A stretch of 62,000 nt of DNA from Glandiceps talaboti (GCF_964340395.1 NC_135563.1:17149651-17211650); one strand, 5' to 3'. Positions 39,898 to 52,118 are shown, counted from the stretch's first letter. Made by a program: numbers and translations. Notes: a model not told the origin generated them from the letters alone.

Positions 39898-42800
39898 GGG
39901 AGTGAGAAAGTGAGAGGAGTGAGAGAGAGGAGTTAGAGAGAGAGAAAGTGAGAGGACAGAGAGAGAGAGCGTGAGAAAAAAGAGAGATAAAGAGAAATAG
40001 TGTGAGAGAGGGTGATAGCGAGAAAGCGAGTGAGAGAGTACAGAGGGGAGAGAACGAGTGAGAGAATGGGAGAACGGGAGAGAAAGGGTTGTTGTGAGTT
40101 GGGGAAGGCGGTAAACAAAATAAGTAAATTTGGAAAGATCTCATTAGTAGCCGCCCTGCAATAAGCATACTGGTATGCATTTATAGAATAGCTTATCCAG
40201 GATTAGTCTTATATAGATTCATTAATAGTTACAACGCAGACCATGTACTATAGTGCTCTGGGGTTAAGATAATGTTAGAACTGCCTAATGTGCTATTTTT
40301 CATCTCATTTCCAAAAGAAATTGATTCGATTATAGTTATATGCCAACGACTACAGAAATTTCAACGACTACTTTTTGCCAACTTTTTGTACCCAAGACGA
40401 CATATATTGTTTCTTTTAAAGCTAGCGTTGCTGCAACGTTTGTTTTGCATTTGTTTACTCTTAAAGCTGCGTCGTTCTACGTTGGTAAAGTTCTATCGTC
40501 TTACGTATTTTGCCGTGAAATAGTTTTACTTCTGTTCTAGGTCCATGTTTCAATCACAGGTTCACGCATTCGTATTATCTTATCAATGTAGCGGATTTGA
40601 TTGGATACGATCATGTTTTTGTTCTCGAATAACTTTTTTTTCTATAGCTAGATTGCCGTCTGTGTAGTTACCAGGAAAATTTGGCAGTTAGAAGTACAAG
40701 AGTTGGGGTCTTTTTTCAAAATCTTCGTTATAATTTTAATTTTCAATATTCACGCACCTTGAAGCAAACTCGTAATGTCAGCGTCAGTTTTCAAATTCTG
40801 GTCTATGTAATAATGTTTCGTAAGTTAATAACACCTGAGACTTCGTTTCATCGATTTCCCATGGTTGCATACAACTATGTGTTTTATCTATACATCATGC
40901 CGGATGTCTCTTGAAATGCCTGTAGATATAATAAAACTATTTTCAAATAAAAAGGAAGTTGTATGCAATTCATCTGAATGCTAGTTTTGACGACATTACA
41001 TGCATTTGATGGCTTGTTTATGAGATGGACGACGAGTTTCTTTGTTTAGAGATTGCGCGTTTGATCTTTCTTATACAGCGCTGTATCTATAGCAACTTTG
41101 TTTTGAACGTGATAACATACTAGAAGCGACAGTAAACACGAACGAAGGCAGCGGTTTGATATAACAAGCCCAGAAACGACGACGGATATCTTATCTCCCA
41201 GGGTTGTCCCACACGAATAAGTTATACACGTACTAGTAGGAGCTTCATGCTGCAACGAATTCGAACAAAAAACTCAAATCAAAAACTTTTTGAAAATGGA
41301 TAAATACATGTATTCATGTTCAACACCAGTACGGTATTGTGTCCGACATATATTTATTAATTGTCTACGACTACCTGCGCCCATACTGGTGTAGTTAACT
41401 GCACGTCTCCACTGGTGACACTAGAAATGTGTTCCCGTGATTTATGTAATATAACTCAACAGTAAACTATTCTAGGGATTCTTCCCCGATTTACGTTCCA
41501 CCTTTCTCAACAATAAAACCGATCGAAGAATGTTCATACCTTCATCTAAGAAATGTAGTGAAGCACCAGAGTCACTTTAATCTTATAATACTTAAAATCA
41601 TATATGGTTATAACAGTTCCATTAGAATCATAATGTGATGCATAATGTGAATTTTATCATTAGCAATGATAGTGAAGTTACCTTATTGGAATCTAGTTTT
41701 TTGAAGCGACCACTCTTAAGACTATGAGTTTACGTATATTGTGTAGATATCTAGCTCGTTGTAAGAAATTGTTCATCAGTACATCGTCCTACTTGCTTGA
41801 AAGACTTTAGATGATTAGATGACCAAGTTCAAGGTGGTGGGGGCTTAATTAAGACACGTGTGGATTTGGTCAGGTTCATGTTCAATCAACGATTAGTCAG
41901 CTGATCATCATGAAGTAAATGAACTTTTGGGAAAATACGGATCACGTTGAAATTCTACTACTAAAACCAATTTTTATCTGTCCTAACAATTTTCTTAAAC
42001 AAGATTGGGTTCATGTAACAGGTGGTGGTGTTGGTGATGGGTGATAGGTTATTCATATACAAGTACTCCTGTGACAGATGGTCCATTGCGAAGGTTATAT
42101 GTTTTTTGTGACTTGAAAAGGGGAAATTCAAAGATCCATTTCTGGTAAAACAAGAATCGACGAATCGTGAACAACCATATGGTGTTATCACGAGTGGGTG
42201 AATTAGTCAATCAGCGGTCGTTCAATCAGTCACTCACTCATTCACTCACTAAGTCACTCAGTCAGTCACCCTGTCATTCACTCAGTCATTCAGTCAGTCA
42301 CTCAGTTACTAAGTCACCCAGTCACTCAGCCATCACACAGTCATCACTGGGTGAGCTGATGAGTAAATGCGAACAAGAGTTGAATGGATTATATTATGTT
42401 AATCAACAGACAAGGAAAATGTTTTAGTTTTAGTGACGTAGAGAGGATTTGACTCTGTTTCTTATCTTTCAATATGGATGGACGACAGTACTACTATAGT
42501 TTGTTTGTTTGTTTATACTTCGGGGGGGGGGGGGTGCTAAACATCTTCCTCGAACGGCTCAAGAGTTCCCCTTATAGATGAACATTGTTGTCATCTGAAA
42601 GTCATGTTTCTTATACGCCGAGCCAGTGGATACATATGCTCTATGTACACACACACCTCATGACGACGAGATCACAATTTTTAAGAAAAAAGAAGGAATT
42701 TCGAAGTTCTTTGAAGAGATAATCAAAATCAAAGTTGTTATATATGTTTATTAAATTCACCATAGTCAGAGAATAAAGTCTTTTTAATGTTTTTAATGGA

Positions 42801-42984
42801 AAATAACTAATTTTTTTTCTGATTTTCACAGGTCAAAGTGTGGTTCCAAAATAGAAGAACGAAGTTTAAACGAGAAAAATTTAAAGAAGCAGAGAGCCAA
42901 CAACGCAACGCTGAAAGCATAGCTACGTGCAACATACTTCGAATGCTTCAATATGGTCCAGTTGGACGAATGGGCTACATGTGA
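26657..42984 (+). CDS. vax: Vax homeobox transcription factor (three coding exons, complete)
   Basis: This is the coding span of a homeodomain transcription factor of the Vax family, joined from 26657-27068, 28583-28770 and 42832-42984 (250 residues). Phases agree at both GT-AG introns. Residues 1-137 are a low-complexity N-terminus with nine histidines at 70-78. Residues 128-156 align without gaps to the pre-homeodomain block of vertebrate VAX1/2, including PDHC and [11 protein letters not shown]. The homeodomain is residues 157-216, with Phe164 (position 8), Leu172 (16), Trp204 (48), Gln206 (50), Asn207 (51) and Arg209 (53). [11 protein letters not shown] in the turn and [12 protein letters not shown] after the homeodomain are Vax-like. 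In vertebrates Vax proteins pattern ventral forebrain, optic stalk and ventral retina; a similar anterior neural role here is inference. The tail after the homeodomain is only 34 residues, much shorter than in vertebrates. Emx and Noto are the nearest alternatives, but the flanking blocks favour Vax. Confidence 0.93.
27069..28582 (+). other. vax intron 1
   Basis: This is a 1.5-kb GT-AG phase-1 intron placed just before the conserved [13 protein letters not shown] block. It is AT-rich and unique-looking, with no long repeat. A short palindromic AATAATTATTAT occurs near 27720. No exon-like or RNA-gene signal was seen in it. Confidence 0.85.
28583..28770 (+). CDS. vax: vax coding exon 2 (homeodomain helices 1-2)
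   Basis: This exon is 188 bases long, preceded by the acceptor CAACTGTCAG and followed by the donor GTATGA. The split codon G|AC gives Asp138. It encodes residues 138-200: the [13 protein letters not shown] entry into the homeodomain, helix 1 ([11 protein letters not shown]), the loop QYMVG, helix 2 (DRAELATCL), and the turn ending ETQ. It stops after homeodomain residue 44, a classical intron site in many ANTP-class homeobox genes. The exon sits inside a longer open frame that reads through neither splice site in the correct frame. Confidence 0.95.
30083..30527. repeat. (TATGTC/TATGTG)n hexanucleotide repeat
   Basis: Intronic array of TATGTC, TATGTG and TATATC hexamers about 440 bases long. 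The 177- and 164-codon frames over it are translations of the repeat. Confidence 0.95.
32440..33300. promoter_or_regulatory. candidate intronic enhancer (homeodomain-type motif cluster)
   Basis: This repeat-free part of intron 2 contains a TTTAATTAAT site near 32985, GGAGTAATCCCG (Otx-type TAATCC) near 33111, TTTGATTGACATC (Pbx/Meis-like) near 33125, CACTTGAAG (Nkx2-like) near 33208, and TGCTAATTAATCACT near 33243. Such clusters are typical of developmental enhancers but also arise by chance in AT-rich DNA. Conservation in related genomes would decide. Confidence 0.2.
34247..34619. mobile_element. TA-flanked MITE-like element, copy B
   Basis: This 373-bp element has terminal inverted repeats. 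The left end starts CTACCAAACCAGAGAGACTA and the right end, read on the other strand, starts CTGCCAAACCAAGAGAGACT. TA lies directly outside both ends, as in Tc1/mariner-type insertions. The interior has a second inverted pair around GAACACAAATC and GTTTATTTGTGTTCAC, so the whole element can fold. It has no transposase frame. It is homologous over its full length to 2973-3338. Non-autonomous status and superfamily are inference from the TA flank and TIRs. Confidence 0.75.
34648..34690. repeat. (TTTG)n short tract
   Basis: This is an imperfect TTTG/TTTA tetranucleotide tract just beyond MITE copy B. A short imperfect TCAG tract also occurs at 34099-34135. Confidence 0.85.
39806..40092. repeat. 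(GA)n microsatellite with degenerate purine flank
   Basis: A pure GA dinucleotide run of about 90 bases (39806-39896) decays into a GAGA/GTGAGAG purine-rich tract. It generates a Ser/Leu-rich minus-strand frame. It lies in vax intron 2 and could form triplex DNA. Confidence 0.95.
42220..42347. repeat. degenerate (TCACTCAG)n repeat
   Basis: Imperfect TCAC/TCAG/TCAT tetranucleotides, about 500 bases before vax exon 3. It produces the Ser/His-rich frame seen here. Confidence 0.85.
42522..42534. repeat. G13 homopolymer
   Basis: A run of 13 G near the 3' end of vax intron 2. It is one of several 12-18-base G/C runs in the window. Confidence 0.9.
42832..42984 (+). CDS. vax: vax coding exon 3 (recognition helix and C-terminus)
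   Basis: The acceptor is strong: a T-rich tract followed by GATTTTCACAG, with AG ending at 42831. The exon encodes residues 201-250 and a TGA stop at 42982-42984. It begins with [15 protein letters not shown], homeodomain helix 3, with Asn51 and Gln50 intact. It then has a short basic/acidic linker and [12 protein letters not shown], which parallels the post-homeodomain block of vertebrate VAX proteins. The protein ends 22 residues after that block starts. A further downstream exon, from alternative splicing before the stop, cannot be excluded, but no sequence evidence for one was seen. Confidence 0.95.
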   Translation, partial: VKVWFQNRRTKFKREKFKEAESQQRNAESIATCNILRMLQYGPVGRMGYM

Positions 42985-45232
42985 ACTTCATCTCCTTTCC
43001 ATCACGATCCTGCCAATGTTTTTTAATACTTTATTTAAAGACTGTTACAACAGTTTGATAAACTATTTAAGGTCTTTTCGATCACGGAAACTTATTTGCA
43101 ATCTATTATCAAATATATCAACTGTGAGTTGTCAAGGAGTTCAACAAGAATCGTATACATTTGTGGGTTGTTTTTTTACACAGTGTAGTTCATGCGCCAA
43201 GAACTATGTAGATAATTGTACACACACAACCGGTAGTATAGTTTATTAGATTTTTCTTTCGGTCAAGTCGCTGTTTGTGACACTTGTTTGGATACCATCG
43301 ATGCATGTATTATTTTTTGTAAAAAGTCCATCTCCCACCACTCTGGCCGATATACTGTCAGGAGAAGGAATGGGAAACCGTCTGCTAGTGTGTTGTCACT
43401 TCTATATTGCAATGATAGCTTTCGATTCAGTCACAAGAGGAGACCAAGGATGCGTGATAAGTGGGTACAACGGACCAAAAGTTTAGTGTTTTATCATTTG
43501 ATGCACGCTATAGTGTTTGGCAAGACTGCAGAAGACTTGGTCTCACATATACATATATTATGTGTACTCTAGTCTGTTTATAACCCAAACATTTGGAGAA
43601 AATCAACATAAGGCCTAGGGTTAGGGTGTTAGAGTATCCACCATCACAAGACTGAAGAACAGTTGGCCAAAGTCTGTTTTGTAACCCGTACAAAAACGAA
43701 GGAGACATTATGGTTAGGTATGTTAGAGCACCCATCGTGGTAAGACAGAAGAAGACTTGGCTAATATGTATATTGCGTGCCGCATTCCATCTTAAAACCA
43801 TGCAAAAAGAATGGGACACGTAACATTAGGGTTAGAGATGTTAAGAGTGCAGGCTATGCAGACGAAATGCTTGCTGGAGGCTTTCTCAATTTCATCTCAT
43901 GGACAGCTTGTCTCACTGTCCGCCGAGTATATTGAAACACAGTAAGATGATACGAAACTTATAATTTGATATTGCATCTGAAAGTCTACGGTTACCAAAT
44001 AATAACTTAATATGTCATATCATTCTGCTAACAAGTCATAAACCGTTTAGATCTTATTTTTTAAAAGAAGACATACCCACACAGATACATTTCAACACCG
44101 GTGTCGATGACTAAAAAATCAAAACATACTGATCAATCAAAATGTCTCACAAAATTCGCACCTCCAATCTAATGAATATTTTTATAAACATCCACGGCGT
44201 GTGACAGTTCAAAAACAACAGTGCCTTTCAACATTTTCATTATAAGAAATAATATACATTGTGTATTAATATACATTATTTTAGATCAATTCATGATCCA
44301 GCAGTCTTGGCGACACATTAAAATCTCTCTATGAACAATTTATTAAAAATTTGATAAATGCAGTAGACTTAATTCACACAGATTAAAACACTTTCGAAGT
44401 AAAACTTGAGGTGGGTATATTTGAGGAAAAGTGCAAATATAATAGAGGTTGATTTTCTTTAAAATAAAACTCGAACTTAAAAAAAATTAGTTTTTGGAAA
44501 CTTTAATCAAAAACAGAGATGTACGCATAAAATGCAGAGAATGTGATATCATTTGATATAATACAACAAGTGCGAAAAAATTACCCGTTCTATTTCCAGC
44601 TTTAAAGTTAGAACTTGCAAGAAGTTGGATCGATTTTTTTGTTATTTTTTTATTTCTGTTCATGGATAACTTCTTTACAAAAGAAATTTCATCCTAAAAG
44701 TAATTTACGCAAACGTCAATATACATCACCACACTATGCAATCGTTTTAAATATTCTTTTAAATTGTTGGGGTAGTATGGTAAAATGAAACATTTCTCAT
44801 TCTTTTTTTTAAATTGTCAAAACTGTAAATATCAATATTCACAAATTCTCCTACGACAGTTCATTAAAATAGCACAAGCTGGGTTTATAATGTTTTTTTT
44901 TTAATTTCGGTGAAACTAACTTTTACATATAATCACGATTAAACTATTCTAGTGTAATGATGATTTTGATGCATGTCTCCGAAGGTATTGGGACTCGTTT
45001 TCTGGCGTTGTGTGTACGGTTGATAGCATAACAGAGCCTTTCTCCCACATTTTAGTTTAAGTTTACTAAATTCTGTCATTAAGTTGTGTTTACATTATGC
45101 TTAAATAACAGGTTTGAGTTCTGTCAGTAGAACTTGATGGTTAATATGTTTTAGTATGTAGTATACTTGTATTACATGTACCTTACATTACCTTAAATAT
45201 AAATCAAAAATTACCCCCCCCCCCCCAATAAA
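42985..45232 (+). other. probable vax 3' UTR region
   Basis: This is AT-rich sequence after the vax stop. Candidate poly(A) signals AATAAA occur at 44463-44468 and 45227-45232. The latter is followed by TG-rich sequence, as expected of a cleavage region. A degenerate tandem repeat occupies 43500-43850. The frames at 42953-43249, 43277-43486 and 43288-43572 lack recognisable domains. The true 3' end cannot be fixed from sequence. Confidence 0.35.
43500..43850. repeat. degenerate 110-125-bp tandem repeat
   Basis: Three diverged units share the order GTTAG-GTTAGAG, AAGACT/AAGACAGAAGA, TTGGC and TAACCC/AACCATGC. The second begins in CCTAGGGTTAGGGTG. GGTTAG recurs at each unit boundary (about 43619, 43711, 43830). 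Confidence 0.6.
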
Positions 45233-48200
45233 AACATGCTTGTGTCCCTTTAAACTGCTTCTGTCAATGAATCGGGGTAAGGTTGATATAAAAGTCACCG
45301 TACTTGTAATACACGTACAACTGAAGTTTAAAGAATTTAGCAGTCAGTTATAAGCTTACACTAGATAAACTCATACCAGTAGCACTTAGTTTCTCCTTTT
45401 ACAGAGCAACTTTAAATTATATATTTTTGCATTTGATGCGAATGACTTTCTTCTCAAGGTATAGTGATGTTTATTTCATCTGTACATTTTCTTTTGACAA
45501 AGATTTTTCTCTCTCTAGATTTATATGTTTTACACCAGTTATGTATATTTCCATATTGTCATACATATCATAAACTAATTAATACTAATTAATCTTCTGA
45601 ATGTCTCGTTCATTTCACTTAAGTCAGTTTCATAGCTTAATAGTTACTGTGTTCATTTCTACTCTGCGGGTTTACTAACTTTTGTTGCATATCTCATTTT
45701 ATTTGGCGAGAAAAAGAGCAGATGTTATGTCCTGATTTATTTCATATCATATGGGTATACATACAAACTCATAAAATATGACCACATAGAGCGGAGAAGC
45801 TGTGTATATTTCTGTGTTTATTTCCAGGGGCATGGTAATAGAACCCGACCACCGGAGTACAGTCTTGCTCGGTAGGGGTTGAACTAAGGCTCTCTTTATT
45901 GGTATTGTCTTGTGCGATTGTCTCTTTTCACAATGGGTCGTCGGACCACCTCCTAGGCAGTGCTCTAAAGGGCTCCCGTTCAGACTGTATTAAGAGTAGT
46001 TGTCAGTAAGCCGAAGCAACCAATCAATCAACTAACAAGCAAACCTATCCTGTCGTTTGTATAGACTCTTTTCCTTCACCCCTTTGCCCTAAGTCAGTCA
46101 ATGAGAACAGAACAGTAGACGAGATAATAGCCTTAGAATTAGTGACCAGCCTACACCACACAGCTCTGATTAGCCAGCCTTTCAATCCATCACTAATGAC
46201 CGATACACCGTGGATGCATCGCATTGTATACCGGCTCTGACCAGCTGTCAATAGCATTAGATTTGGCTCCAAAACAATTATTTAATCGCAATTGACATGA
46301 CCGATTCAGGAATGAGTGCGTACACCATGTACACACCCCTCTTCAGGCTGTCACAACGTCTACTTATACTATGTGCAAACGAACAAGATGCGTTAGCTCC
46401 ATCGAAAGTTTCTCCCTCCCCCATTTCCTCTCTCATTCCCACTCTTCCTCCCCTCACTCTACTCCTCTCTCTCTACCTCCCCTCTCTCTTCCTCCCCTCT
46501 CTCCTCCTCCCCTCGCTCTACCTCCCTCCTCTTCTCTCTATATCTCCCACTCTCTTTCACATTCTCTCTCCCAACTCTCTCACTCCTTCGCTCTCTAACC
46601 CTCCCAGTATCTCCCACCCTCCCCCACTTTCCCGCTATGTTCCTCTATCAGCACCCCCACGCTTTATCCCCTACCATTTGCGGTGTTTCTTTTCGAAGCT
46701 AAAAAGTATGAATATCGTCCAATGGCCCACAGATTAGCACACAAACAAAAATAAAGATATATCATCGTGATGTTTTTTCTAAATAAAATTAATTTTGAAA
46801 TAATTCAACAACATAATATGAAAATTGCGCGACGGACTGAAACTTTTTTTAGTTCACGACAAGGTAACATGGTTCAAACTCATACCATTCTGAAAAAAGT
46901 AACGAACTACTTACGGTGGACAGATGTTAACCAAAATGGGTAAAGTTAAGTTCTTGAATAAAAAGATGTAACCTTAAAAATTCACAAACGGGGGACTAAA
47001 GTGAGATTGGGGTTACAAACTACTTTAAAGTCCCATCACAACCAATAAGGGATCGAATTGGTTTCGACACAGTCAACGATAATGTTGAAGGTGCAGTACT
47101 CCCTTTTCTCTTTTATAGACTACAGACGGTCGGAGCATGAAATCTTAATTAAACTCATTTACCTACTTACAGATCAGATAAAGCGTGGCTACTAAAATGC
47201 TTGAGTGTCCAGATCAAACCATTATGGGTAAAACCGATGCCAAAAATCGATAAAAGTAGCGATTCACAAACCGACTGGATTTTTCCGTATCCTGCCAAGT
47301 TAAAGTGGCACAATCTGTAACTGAGACCCCCGTGTTCGGGTAGATAGTGTACAAAATGCAAAATACACGCTATGGCTATTTAGAAGCAAAAACGGATGCA
47401 ATATAGTGTGGTAGAGGCTGCTAACGCGAAATGCGCCTCGGAATAAACTGGTTAAACTTTTACTCTTTCTTTGTTCAAGAATACTCCAACATATTTTCAG
47501 TTAAAATGAGACAAAAATCAGGGGGCACCGTACAATTCTTTGAAATATAGCTCAAAATTAAGTCATTTTAGCCGAACGTGTTAACTATATGGAAAATACA
47601 AGATTGTAGATTCCCGTGAAAACAAGACAGTGGTGGACCAATATTTCTTTTATTATTTCAAAGAAGAGATCAGACTACAAACCTCGGTTTGGAGAGATTT
47701 TAAGACTTCGATTTTCTGTGAAATTCGTTCCAGGCGTGAATTTTATCTTAATATGCACACAAAAACTTTAAAACAAAAGATGTGATGTTTCTCGTTTTTA
47801 ATTTGTGACCAAAAAATATGTATAATATAGTGGATTATTTTGGATTTAATGAACGTGTTTGTATTCCTAGTCTGAGCGGTAACAGTTGCTAGACATTGTT
47901 CGACATGTTTTAATATTCGGAAAAAACATCATATATTTCAATGTGGAACAAAAATCAAAGTCCCGGAAACTTACAGACTGTACCCTATAAGAAACTAAAA
48001 TGCTCGAATCATAAAAACTTCCACGTACTAGTCTAAAAGTAAGACACGTTATAAACGTATTCAGTTGCACCCCTTTAGATAGCACGCGGTAAAGGTTGCT
48101 GTACACGGAGCCCAGCTATAATCCGGGCCCCGTCCTGTTGCCATAACAACACATCAAGATTTACCGTAAATACGTTACCGTCTCTATCTTTCAGAATTAG

Positions 48201-48840
48201 GACGCCAAGATCACAAAATAAGCTCTTAGGAGGTCAAAAATTTCACTATCACAATCTTCTTTTGATTGCCACTTTTTAAGGAAATGGGATCTTTCGGACC
48301 GTTTTTTTTTGGTAACCATAATTGGCGATTTCATCTTTACAGTAAATGTCTAATCATGTGTATGGCAACTGTCTCGGCTAACCCGGTGACGCACGACGTT
48401 TCCACATAATTAAACAACTTCATTACGGGACAAAGTGACCCATTTTGTCTTCTAGCGACTACTGATTTGGAGCTTTACAATTTGCCTATTGATTTGGCCA
48501 TTTGTTCCACTTTGTTTCGTTTAAATCTTTAATCGCTTAGATTAACAATTAGAACAGAATATTGACTTTTCAATCATTTGCTAGGTTTTGTTGATTGCCC
48601 TGCCTACCATATAGTTATGGTTATTTATTTGTCACGTCATGAAAGCTGGCTATCTCAGTGTTACGGAATTATACGACCCTGCCTCTGTCTCACCAACTCC
48701 ATGTCCCATCCCATGGCTTGATAGCTGTGGGACACTCTTGAAAACAACGGGATATCAATAAAATAGAATTGCATTTCACTTCCATTAGGTTTCAGGACAA
48801 TGTAATTCGAGTGACCAAAAAAATACTTCGGCCAATTTCA
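45233..48840. other. intergenic, no gene recognised
   Basis: This contains a pyrimidine-rich tract (46404-46640) and paired TAATTAAT motifs near 45577-45592. Other frames have no recognisable domain. Confidence 0.45.
46404..46640. repeat. polypyrimidine (CTCC/CTCT) tract
   Basis: About 240 bases of strongly strand-biased C/T sequence. It explains the Ser/Leu/Pro-rich frames at 46297-46737. Confidence 0.88.
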
Positions 48841-49629
48841 ATGTGCGAGCCATGATGTTTTACTTTGACGATAGCCGTAGGCCTTTACGCCGTGGCATCA
48901 TCCGACCGTACACCTCGGCCGGGCATCCCTACCTATCACTTCTATACGGTCAAGACGGTTTCCCGTTCACACCTGTCCAATGATATTGGTAAGCACTCTG
49001 CATATATGCAGTTACGCACACTCACTGCACTGGCCGAGGAACTTCTGAATCAGGATATTTTAAGACTCTCCGTAAATGTTATAACTAAGATCGATCGATT
49101 TCAGGAGACATATCATAGATTTCCTAAGCCAGGACAGTTTCGGGAGGAATGTAGTAGATTCCCGTATGTGTCGTAAGTCAGATTAGCTCAAAGACTTGTC
49201 TTGGTGTTGCTATCTCAAAAAACTCTCCACACTGGTGTGTAGATAAAGTGAAGACAGTTTCAGAAATGTTTCAGGAAACGCTCGCGTTTACACATTGACA
49301 TTGTTTGCGTTTCATGAACTCCCGAATACACAACTTATCCAAAACTTGAAGGTATTGTAACGTGCATTACTGAGCAATTCTATGAATACATAGTCCTTGT
49401 AGTAATTCATGTGAACCCTATGTATTTTGGTTCTAAACTCGTTTTAGTTTATTTATCTAAAGCAGTTCTACTACCAAAAATAAACCAGCGTGAAATCTGG
49501 AAAATGGAATCATTTTTGTCACTGACTGATGTTTATTATCCCCTTTCCTAAAATACCATAAACTCATTTCCTTTAAGTCCGAGTCAAAAGAGTGGTCTCA
49601 GTACTGAATAAAATAGACTGACTTGTGTA

Positions 49630-49630
<1 letters not shown>
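48841..49630. other. open frame of unknown status and flank
   Basis: An open frame of 103 codons at 48865-49176 (+) lies in sequence with more GC and CpG than its surroundings, including many TCG, CCG and ACG codons. It contains a short charged segment but no domain I recognise and no repeat. It could be an exon of an unknown gene, a decayed transposon piece, or chance. The rest of the stretch is unremarkable. Confidence 0.2.
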
Positions 49631-49668
<38 letters not shown>

Positions 49669-49678
49669 ATGTTCGCTT
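49631..49678. repeat. (TTG)n microsatellite
   Basis: About 16 GTT trinucleotides. A similar shorter GTT array is at 53391-53424. Confidence 0.95.
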
Positions 49679-50800
49679 AACGTACACCTCACTCAAAATG
49701 TGCTTGTCAGCCAAAATAAAGTGGCTCAAAACACGAACTTGTCTTTCCGCTAAAAGCTGAAAACTTGTCCGTCGAATAACTCAAGCTATTTTCAAATACC
49801 TCATTTACATAAACATTAAAAAGAACAAATTCTTTCCAAGAACAATCCAAGGCTGGATCAAAACTAGACTCTAATTTGGTTGCATCTGGATCGGTGGGTA
49901 CCTTCAAGGCATCCATACAGTGCGACTAAGTGTTTGCCAGATCCTAGGCCCCTTTCGTTGACTATATACCAGAAATTGGTTTATTCATCGTGTTTATACT
50001 ACACGTAATACTGATCTAGTCATGGGATACGATATGATCGAATGACTAGCAGGAGTTTACAATATCTTGTTCAACATTTTAAAGGGAAAACTAGACATGC
50101 TTTTAAAAGTCGGTGGGCTTTTTTCAATCTTTATTCAAAATAACAAAAATTAAAAAAAAACCACATAACCGTGTTCTGGTAATATGTGAAATGATAATCT
50201 GAGTGAGTGATTACAAAAAGTCAGGTGAACTACTCTGCGAGTAACTGAGAGAAAAAGTGAAGGCCAGATATCGGAATTCTCATTTCCGTAACTGCATGTT
50301 ACACCCAACCCCACATCTCTTAATTAGCTTCCAATCCGGGTCAAGATTGAGAGAGGAGGTAAAGGATAATTTCCGTTCACATGTTGAAACTTTAAAAAAA
50401 AGTCTCCAACTGGCAAGAGAAGTGGCTCGTACGATTTTCATGTTTTAACTTAATTCTAGCGGTGAAACTTTCCGGTAAGAAAGCAAATAATATGGACCTC
50501 AGCACTAGTAACACGATTATTCCAGGCCAAAACAGAGTAACCACAGATGTAGACCAAATATTTATTTGTACTTGCCGATATATTAAATTGTAATCTAGGA
50601 ATATTCCCGAGCAGTTATTTTAACACAGAAATGTTGTGTCTATATGTAGTCAACTGTGTGGATTATTATTAAAAAACTTCGCAAACTTCAGGTTTTCGTT
50701 TGAGTTATATATTTTTCTTTATCTATAACGAGTATGTTAGTTGTTCCTTGCAAACATTGAATGGGCAGTATTTTAGTGATTCCCAGAAAAAAAATAGGGG
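49679..50800. other. no gene recognised
   Basis: AT-rich unique sequence. Frames at 49707-49916 and 50257-50448 have no recognisable domain. Confidence 0.45.
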
Positions 50801-51185
<385 letters not shown>

Positions 51186-52118
51186 AGAGACAATATGAGA
51201 GAGACTGGACTGAGAGAATGAGAGAATAATATAGAGATATATAGAGTGGTATAGAGAAGGGTGATGGGGAGTTGAGAGAAAGAGCGCGATAGCGAGAGAT
51301 ACAGGGGGATACTTAGGGAGGGAGAGAAGGAGTCGGGGAAGGAGAGAAGTGTGGATTTTAGAAGAGAAAGGGCAGAAGATATCATTACGCGACAGGCCAT
51401 ATCTACGACGAAAAATTTGACTTTAAAAGAAATTGGTAATCTTTCGTTTTGAAATCCAATTTATATATTAGCGTTGTAAGTAACCTCCGTGTCTTCCCTT
51501 TTAACCATATCACGACTAAGGTAACCAGTAATGGGTATATGGTTTGGAATTATGGTATATGGCGAAACGTAGAGACAACGAACTAGGTAGAATGCACCCA
51601 TGCATCGCCCACTTCGTTAAGCCTATAATTATGGGGAGGGGATCGAACTGGAAAACAATGAATAAGTGTTGTAAAGACGTCACGTAGGACAAACTTGGGT
51701 GACGTCATGATTGACAGTAGAAAGGGGGACCTTGAAAACTTTTCTTTGGAAATGGATCGGACAGGGATAAAAGTGAATTTGTAAGATAATTTTTACTACT
51801 CGTACCTGATGAGGAGAATCGCATATCTTCACAATGTGTTGTGTATTTTACTTGCAAACTGTGTCTGGCTTGGTGGCTAGAAATTAAACTTGAACCAACT
51901 CACACTAAAACGAAAAGCTGCAGGGTAAAAAAAATAACGATCACTCGCGTGTATTTATAATAATGACGAAACTCAATAGACCACGACGGAGAAATTCCAT
52001 CACTAACCGGATAGATGCTAGATGCACAGTTGGGGAGACGTTAAGTATCGTGAGACGACAATTGGGCAAACCAACTAACAAAAACTTGGTACTGGGACAT
52101 CAAGCCACAATAACCTAT

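Larger units (their letters stand above)
28771..42831 (+). other. vax intron 2 (14 kb, splits the homeobox)
   Basis: This is a GT-AG phase-0 intron interrupting the homeodomain between residues 44 and 45. It contains hexanucleotide repeats (30.1-30.5 kb), a MITE copy (34247-34619), a GA tract (39.8-40.1 kb), a degenerate TCAC repeat (42.2-42.35 kb), and a G run near the 3' end. The stretch 32440-33300 is non-repetitive and rich in homeodomain-type motifs. Reading frames inside it (up to about 140 codons, at the GA tract) are repeat-derived or lack coding character. No nested gene was recognised. Confidence 0.85.
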
